From Hysterium pulicare CBS 123377 (Eukaryota; Ascomycota; Dothideomycetes; Hysteriales; Hysteriaceae): DNA of 64,000 nt. Position numbers and translations under genes: made by a program. Positions within the stretch are counted from its first letter, which is position 1, and each line of letters begins with the position of its first letter. The stretch is from assembly GCA_000467715.1 (NCBI GenBank), contig AJFK01000854.1:1-64000 (forward strand), read 5' to 3'. Shown here piece after piece: positions 57,990 to 64,000 of this stretch. Below the pieces are notes generated by a model, which saw nothing but the letters and a program-made list of their open reading frames with translations, did no database searches and was not told the origin of the DNA.

Positions 57990-59545
57990 CTATGATGCAA
58001 ATCGATCGTGGTGATTTGGATGTACAAAATAAGATGGCTTAGATGTCGTCCACGGCTGATCACCAGGGACGTAGATCCCATCGGGGAATGGTAGATTACT
58101 TGCGGACTCGTCATACTTCTTGTCTTGAACGTTTGAATCACAGATTCGGTTGATGTACACGAGACCAGATGGCGATACAAAGAAACCAACCACATTCCAA
58201 GAATAAGGGGGTATCTTGAACCGTTCAGCGTATAGAGAGTTTTCTTTGATGCTGCTTGTTCTATCTGGGATCGTACAACGGCTTTTATATTCGTCAAGGC
58301 ATTTGGTTATCGTAGGTGTTTTAAGGGCATTATTTTTGGTTGTGGCTTCTGGAGTGGGTAGCTCAACTTTGGGACTTCGCTTGCGTTGTTTGGAGATGTA
58401 GACTCTAGAAGAGCTTGGACAAGCATCTAGAATAGAGCCTGATCCAGGATCAAATTCCTTACTAGCGTTTGAGGGGTGAACACGGAGCGTTGGGGACTTG
58501 GTTGGATTGGAAGAAGGGGGTGGCTGATGCTGATATCCTCTCGCCATAGTCGGGGGTCGCCGCTTTGTTGTATCGTGTTTGGATCGTGAAGTTCCGTGCT
58601 CAATGTCTACGGTCTCAAAAAGCAAGGCTTCAGCTGTTGTATCGTCTGAAGATGTTTCAGATGGTGTAAACGCGATTTCTTCATCTTCATCCTCAGAGTC
58701 GTCGGACGCAGTGACAACTGTTGCCTGGTAGGGGCTCTCTCTGCGCACAGTGGTTGTTTCGGAAAGAGAGCGATGGCGTTTCGAAGCGAAAGGTTGATTA
58801 GATGTGTTCATGATGGTAGCTCCATCAGGTTGACTCGCGAAAAGCCTCTCTTTTCGAGTGTGCTTTAACCATTCAAAGATGGCAATCTCAACCAGTTCGC
58901 CGCCACCTCCAGTGCTGGAAGTATCTTCAAGTTCCTTCCTCAATGACTCCAAAGTTGCAATAAAGGACAGAAGTATTGGGTTTCCTTGCTCCCGTAGTAT
59001 GGTAAGCTTCATATCCAAAGTCGTTGTCATTTGGGTAAGAAATTCATTGAAAGCGTCGGTATGGCTAGAAAGCTTAGATCCGAAGGCATGAATACCGGTC
59101 GAGTCAAACGACAAATCATCTCGTGGCTGTGGCTGATAACTTTGTGAAGAACCATGTCTAGTAAGTTCGTCCTCTAGGACTTTGAGATCGGCGTCACAAT
59201 TCTTCACCAGCTTCGCGAGGACATCCTTCCTCTTCTGGTTTATAAGGTAAACTTGGTCTGGTTCTTTCTCATCTTCTTCTCGGAGTTCAAGTAGTGTTGC
59301 ATGGAGATTATTGACTGAAAATGAATCAGCTTCAAAGAGTCTTACTCGGAGAAGTATATTGGCTTACTTTCTCCCCTAAGATTTCGAAACTCGGGATCAG
59401 GACTTTTACCTGAGCTGCGTTAGCTCAGTCTACTTCTTAACATGAGGTTACAAAGCAAAGACACTCACAAAAATTTGTACAGTCTCCATGCAAAAGCTTC
59501 AAGAGAAGCAAGGTCTGAGTTAGGGATTTGGGGGCCAATCGCCAT
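57990..59545 (-). CDS. short protein with fungal STAND/NACHT N-terminal-like domain
   Basis: Minus-strand exons 59545-59469, 59414-59368 and 59314-57990 give 482 residues. Residues 1 to about 125 resemble the helical N-terminal domain found before the NACHT/NB-ARC of fungal STAND receptors: AFAWRLYKFFSGKSPDPEFR, then NNLHATLLELREE, then LVKNCDADLKVLEDEL. No nucleotide-binding domain or repeats follow. Instead there is a long disordered Ser/Thr/acidic region (SDDSEDEDEEIAF) and a small conserved-looking C-terminal unit, PPYSWNVVGFFVSPSGLVYI, then DGIYVPGDQPW. The two small 5' exons are joined in phase and restore the family-like start. It could be an adaptor or regulator made of a lone signalling domain (inference), or a truncated receptor descendant. 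It adjoins a HET remnant. Confidence 0.62.
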
Positions 59546-60651
59546 CGCAGGCGATTCAAACGAACGTACTGAACAAAGTTAGAGTATCTGCATGGCAAAA
59601 CATCCTACTTTATAAGCTTGCAATAGGTTGAAAGCAAACCCGAGAACCGTAGTTCTGTACTGTGGAAGTGGTAAGAAAGCACGAGAAGTTTCAAGAAGGC
59701 TGGATATCTTTCCAGCTGACGTGTGGTATGGCGTTCCCTGTTGCCCTGCACCGCCATGACCACCGACGCCAAACCACTCAACCTCGCTCATATGCATATA
59801 AACGTTTGAGAAGCTGATGTCTGCAAGAAAGGGGGTGGAGGCGCGAAGAAGCTTCCAGCAGAGGGTTGTTTCTGAACCTTCCGAAGACAGCAATCGCACC
59901 AGGATCCTCAGGCTGAATCCAAAGCAAACGCGACCTTGCGAGCCGCCCGGGCGTAAGTAATGAGGAAGCGTGATGACGAAGAACATTCACAGTGAAGAGT
60001 GGTAGTAGGAAATGCGGCACCGAGTAGCTGAGAACGCGTAATATCATAGGTAATGCCGAGTTGAGGCTTTCGAATCTGCATTCATTTATTAACTGGCCAA
60101 GCCTGGAACATCTCTCAGACTCAGCCTTGCCTATCACCAGAGCAGTCCCACAACCCATTAAACCCCCCTGTCGTTCGTCAGCCAGAATCTGAGGCTTTAC
60201 GACTAAACCTGCTATCTTTTTCAGCTTCCGTCGCTCCCCCTTTCAGACTTGAGGCTCCGCAATATGACTCGGACCGTCCGCCAAACTGAAATATGCTCCG
60301 AAAACAAATTGGAAATCATGTGCACGAAGAAACCAAGACCATGGGCCCAAAGCCCCGCATGTATGCATAAACTGTACATGAAATCAAAACCAAAGATGCC
60401 TCCCGCTAAATCGCTTCGTCAAAGGACCGGAAGATTGAACATTTCAATGATGTACTGTACAGCCGTCGAAGGAAGGTAGTATGCTCGAGGAGGAAAGGAG
60501 TGACGCAGCGCGATTAATGCCGTGATATAAGGAGTGTCATGTACAAGGTCTAGAGTCGTAAAGTCGTCATTTAGTTGCCGTGGATGCGAGGATCCTCGAA
60601 CCGAAAAAGTTCCTCATCCCAGATGTATTCACATCAACAAATTCTTCGGAA
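59546..60651. other. intergenic region
   Basis: About 1.1 kb. Minus-strand frames 59579-59986 and 59778-60158 overlap each other, lack a domain and sit where the STAND-N-like gene's promoter is expected. No gene called. Confidence 0.4.
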
Positions 60652-61674
60652 TTATATGAACCAGGCGACGCCTACAGCACCGCCAACCACCGCCGCTGCT
60701 TCAACGCCCCAGCGTCGGCTAAGAACGCCTGCTGCACCAGTCTGGAGTCCAGGTTTCCCGCCCTTTGTGCTCGTCGCTTGTCCATTGCCTCCGCCGACAG
60801 TATTCGTGCCACTAGCTCCAACATATGCGTAGCTCGTCAAGGTCTGCGGCGTGCCGTCTGGCTTTGTAGTCGTGATGAGGACGATTGAGGAAACGGCACC
60901 ACCGTCAGGCGTGTATGTGGTCAGGAATGTACTTCCGTGAGCATCGGTCTCAGTAAGGACTTGGCCGGGAGTAGGAGCGAGCGAAGCGGGGGCTGTTGTG
61001 ACGAAGGTAGATCCAGCAGAGTCAGTTGAAGTGACAACAATCCCAGGAGCCTGTGTGGTAGTGCCGGCAGAATCAGTCGTTGTCACTGGAACAGCGACGG
61101 TCACTGTTGGCTTGCTGAGGATGGCAGTGCTGAAAACAGAGGGCTTGCCCGCCGAATCGGTTGTGCTGACTCTGATAGAAATTACAACGGGTAGAGGAGC
61201 AGAAGAAGAGGGTGCCGGAGGATTAGAGGTCTGCGGCGGTGCGCTGGATCCAGGAGCGGCGCTAGAAGGGGGAGCGGCACTGGAAGCTGGAGGTGCGCTG
61301 GAAGCTGGAACGCTGGAAGCTTCAGTGCTTTGTGGTGGAGGAGCTGCGGAGGATCCATTCGTAGCGGCGGGTGCCTGTCGCTTCAAGAGGTCGAGTCTTG
61401 CTGCTTCAAGGAGTTTAGTAGCTAGGGGAGGATCCTGGCAATGAACACTCTCAACGCCTTGACGATCACTCTCGAATACACCATCTTGGAACTGGGGGTG
61501 GTGGTCGTGTAGGGCAGCATGCAGCGACTCTTCGGGCAATGCATTGAGTAAATCCTGGAAGGTGTGGTGGTCTACTTTTTCATTTTCTGTTCCACTGGGC
61601 TCAGGCTGGTTCTTTGCCAGCACTGAGGTTACCAGAGGAAGCGTGAGGAGGAGTAGGCGGCGGAGAGAAGGCAT
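60652..61674 (-). CDS. secreted Ser/Thr-rich, probably GPI-anchored wall protein
   Basis: Single exon, 340 residues. The N-terminal signal peptide MPSLRRLLLLTLPLVTSVLA has its likely cleavage after residue 20. A dibasic LLKR at 96-99 followed by QAPAATNG is a probable Kex2 processing site. Downstream is an Ala/Pro/Ser-rich stretch (about 100-165) that would be heavily O-mannosylated. Then come about five spaced units with T-D-S-A-G or T-D-A-H-G and nearby Thr/Val runs (about 165-300). A Gly-rich spacer and a hydrophobic C-terminus (AAAVVGGAVGVAWFI) fit a GPI attachment signal. Such proteins coat the fungal wall or mediate adhesion. No catalytic domain is seen. Confidence 0.75.
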   Translation of the reverse strand: MPSLRRLLLLTLPLVTSVLAKNQPEPSGTENEKVDHHTFQDLLNALPEESLHAALHDHHPQFQDGVFESDRQGVESVHCQDPPLATKLLEAARLDLLKRQAPAATNGSSAAPPPQSTEASSVPASSAPPASSAAPPSSAAPGSSAPPQTSNPPAPSSSAPLPVVISIRVSTTDSAGKPSVFSTAILSKPTVTVAVPVTTTDSAGTTTQAPGIVVTSTDSAGSTFVTTAPASLAPTPGQVLTETDAHGSTFLTTYTPDGGAVSSIVLITTTKPDGTPQTLTSYAYVGASGTNTVGGGNGQATSTKGGKPGLQTGAAGVLSRRWGVEAAAVVGGAVGVAWFI

Positions 61675-63647
61675 GTCGCGATGAGTAGTAGAGATGTTGT
61701 ATTGGGAAACGGAGGTAAAGCTCAGCGAGGGGGGCTTTCCAGAAGCGAGTGCTACAAGGTCATAAATTCATTAGTATCGCGAATCTCTACAGCAAGTGAA
61801 TGACTTTTTGTTGTCAAGGGCTGAATAGCTGAGTGGTGAAATGTCAAATGATGAATTGCTTACACGAGAAATTTCAAAATGGTGGCTGGGACCAAGGGAT
61901 CTCGGGAAGCTGCAGTGGTTTCCTCGGCTAGACGGCGAAGGTTGACGCCACGAATCGATTGCAACGAGAGAATGAATGGTGTGCGATCAATCAATTGAAC
62001 AGTGTCCTCTCCTTCAACACGAAAACGAGAGTATAAATGCGGAAGACAGCAGCAGGTGGCGAGATGCGTGAGGGGAAACAATAAAGAATAGTGAGCGAGA
62101 GAAAATACGACGATAGCGGGTGGAGGAAGCTTACGCTTTCTCGTTCATGCACCGTCACCACCTAGTATCGAGCAGGCATCAGACAAGGCCGCCCACTATT
62201 GACCACGGTCTCAATATATGGTTTCTCGCGAGTCGCGACCTTCGGTCCGTCACTACAAGCCTTCCGACTGGCCGGAGAAGTCGCTTCTGCGCTGGCATTT
62301 ACGAAACTTCGCCTCCAAATCCTGAACTGCCGGATTTTCGCGACTTGTTGTTGGTCAGGCCAAAGGAATTGTTGTAATACGGGGGATTTTGAAACATGAC
62401 CACGGCCATCTTGTCTCTCTTCAGGCTCTAGCCTTGCGAATCCACCTGGCATCATGGGCTCGTGCCTTTAACCGGGCATTGGACATGACGTTTAAGCGAC
62501 AAGGGCTGTATCGAATTCGAGTTTCGCTTCCAAGGCCCTCCAACTTCTCTCGTGTTTTCTTTCACATGGTCTCAGTTCAAGAGTCTTCGCCGTGTCATCA
62601 TCGCTAAGCACAAGCCAAGTCTCTTCTTCAACGACTCAGAAATCGAGAAGAAAATGTGTGGCATAGAGTTCGGATGCAGGGCCTTGGGACTGCGCAAGCG
62701 TATTCTGCGTTCTCCAATCGAAACCCAAATTCCCATGGCTCCGACGATCTCTAGAGAAGAAAACGGCGGATGGCGCTGATCGTGCATATCTATTCTTAGG
62801 ATCAACGCTCAGTGGAGCGATCCAGAAGCTGCTTGGCATGCATTCTAGCTGCTTGTATCTCGATTACTTCGCCACTCTGCAGTAGAGCCACATGAACAGG
62901 TGACATACATTGAGATGGGGATATTCTGACCCATGCAGAGAGTGATGCTATGGTAGCACCACGATGGTTCGTTCAATAAATATGAATTTCGCTACAATTT
63001 TATCAGGAGAGTATACAAAAATATGTATGTTTGAATACCAATGAAAGGGAGGCAGCGGCCTTTCGCCATATCCAATCAGAATATGACTTTCCATTCATCG
63101 ATAAGAGCAAACCCAATGGCACAACTAGCACCAACTCAAACGGGTTGAGGGAAGGGGTGATTCGTTACATTCAAGATCAAAGTAACACCGTTGCATTATT
63201 CAATGAAATCAACCATGAATGAGAGCTTTAAATATAATAACCGCTTACGCGTGGTTGAGCTTTATCAAACTCTTCTTCGTTACATTCATGAGGTTTCCAT
63301 ATGCTCAACCAAATAATTATAGAAGATAATGGTCAATTTGTCACGAAAAAGGTTAGGGCTTTTAAAAAGGCACTGCACATTGGTCGTTTTGGACCCTAAT
63401 TTTGCTTGCACATAGCTTATTCAATTCCGATTATCTTCTGATCTACATATGCATGCTTGATGTGCAATGTGCCTGTCTACCAACTTCCCACCGCTACCTT
63501 GCAAAGTCAGATCTACCATCATGTCAAGGTGAGATCATGGAATTTCAACCCGCTACATGGTGTCGTCTACATTAGTAGGTTCGAGACCATCCCATTAGCC
63601 TTGATTTCTTTCGCCTCCTATAATGTCAGGTAGCAATATAGAAAAGT
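61675..63647. other. intergenic region towards the right edge
   Basis: About 2 kb with several short frames. The best (62552-62779, RRVIIAKHKPSLFFNDSEIE) has partly coding-like composition but no start or family, so I do not call it. The part after about 62950 is AT-richer, with many small AT tracts. No tRNA or repeat recognised. Confidence 0.35.
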
Positions 63648-64000
63648 ATGGATGAGGCACAAAGCTACTATAGAGGATATCCAAAGCGCGCAGCATTGCT
63701 TGTAGGTGGATGTATCGGTGCACCGGTCACTACTTCTGCGTCAATTTTGGGAAGGTTGCAAATGGAGAATACGAATCTTGGTGACTTGATGGACAGATCA
63801 ACATGTTTTATCTTTGTGTCCAGCATTGGAATGCAACAACGCTGGCAGCCTTATTTTGTACGTACGTAGATGATTTCTCGGGGGTACTATAGTATCTCGT
63901 ACACTCAACACAGGTCTATCAAAACATCTTCAAGTCCGCAACACGGTGCGAATTTACCCATACGTTAGTCAGCGAGGGCCATCCCGATCCTGTAGCATCT
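63648..64000 (+). CDS. unidentified gene start, cut by the window edge
   Basis: Exon 63648-63857 (MDEAQSYYRGYPKRAALLVG, later LGDLMDRSTCFIFVSSIGMQ) joins in phase across a 56-base intron (GTACGT donor, ACACAG acceptor) to 63914-64000 (VYQNIFKSATRCEFTHTLVS). The second exon stays open to the edge. An upstream exon is possible. No family is recognised; composition is compatible with a real protein, but the evidence is only two joined open frames. Confidence 0.35.

Noticed and set aside
59579-60158. Overlapping minus-strand frames upstream of the STAND-N-like gene
   Set aside because: Mutually overlapping, no recognisable domain, located in the expected promoter.
63571-63595. GGTTCGAGACC resembling a tRNA T-arm
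   Set aside because: No matching acceptor, D or anticodon stems in the preceding 70 bases.

Overview
The window is nuclear DNA of a filamentous ascomycete (Pezizomycotina; a leotiomycete-like genome is my best guess). The evidence is short introns of about 40-80 bases with GTRNGT donors and CTRAY branch sites, family members found only in filamentous fungi (Tea4/Bud14, Urb2, Utp8, fungal ArAE exporters, a HET-domain remnant, Zn2Cys6 factors), and an AT-rich left edge that looks like RIP-mutated repeat DNA. I built exon models by hand from the sequence. Each full model gives a total coding length divisible by three with an open frame, but none has been checked against transcripts.

Layout: 0.85-4.3 kb holds a Tea4/Bud14-type SH3 polarity protein (+). 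5.1-7.2 kb holds an NCS1 nucleobase permease (-). 8.9-14.0 kb holds the nucleolar ribosome-biogenesis factor Urb2/Npa2 (-), divergent from MIC10, the cristae-junction subunit (+), across 234 bp. 15.3-17.8 kb holds three tandem paralogues of a small protein with a CHORD-like set of zinc ligands, all with one intron at the same place. 17.8-22.2 kb is a long gene-poor stretch.

22.2-41.5 kb is an accessory-looking block. It has a sugar-porter MFS, a DHA1 MFS divergent from a Zn2Cys6/UPC2-like regulator, a DHA2 (14-TM) MFS, an NAD(P)-dependent extended-SDR reductase, another DHA1 MFS, an F-box protein, a doubtful small gene and a third DHA1-like MFS. No polyketide or peptide synthetase is visible, so this reads as uptake, efflux and detoxification rather than a complete metabolite cluster.

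42.1-44.4 kb holds a von Willebrand A-domain protein with Gln/Pro/Gly/Tyr-rich ends and apparently two alternative first-exon sets. 44.9-48.0 kb holds Utp8. 48.7-52.2 kb holds a large ArAE/FUSC-type membrane exporter. 52.3-53.5 kb holds an unknown membrane protein. 54.5-56.2 kb holds a multi-finger C2H2 protein. 56.9-57.9 kb holds the degraded tail of a HET gene. Directly next to it, 58.0-59.5 kb holds a short protein that starts like the N-terminal domain of fungal STAND/NLR receptors. 60.7-61.7 kb holds a Ser/Thr-rich, probably GPI-anchored wall protein. The right edge may hold the start of an unidentified gene.

Conserved housekeeping genes (TEA4, URB2, MIC10, UTP8) thus flank and interleave with lineage-variable material (CHORD-like triplet, transporter block, HET/STAND-like pair).
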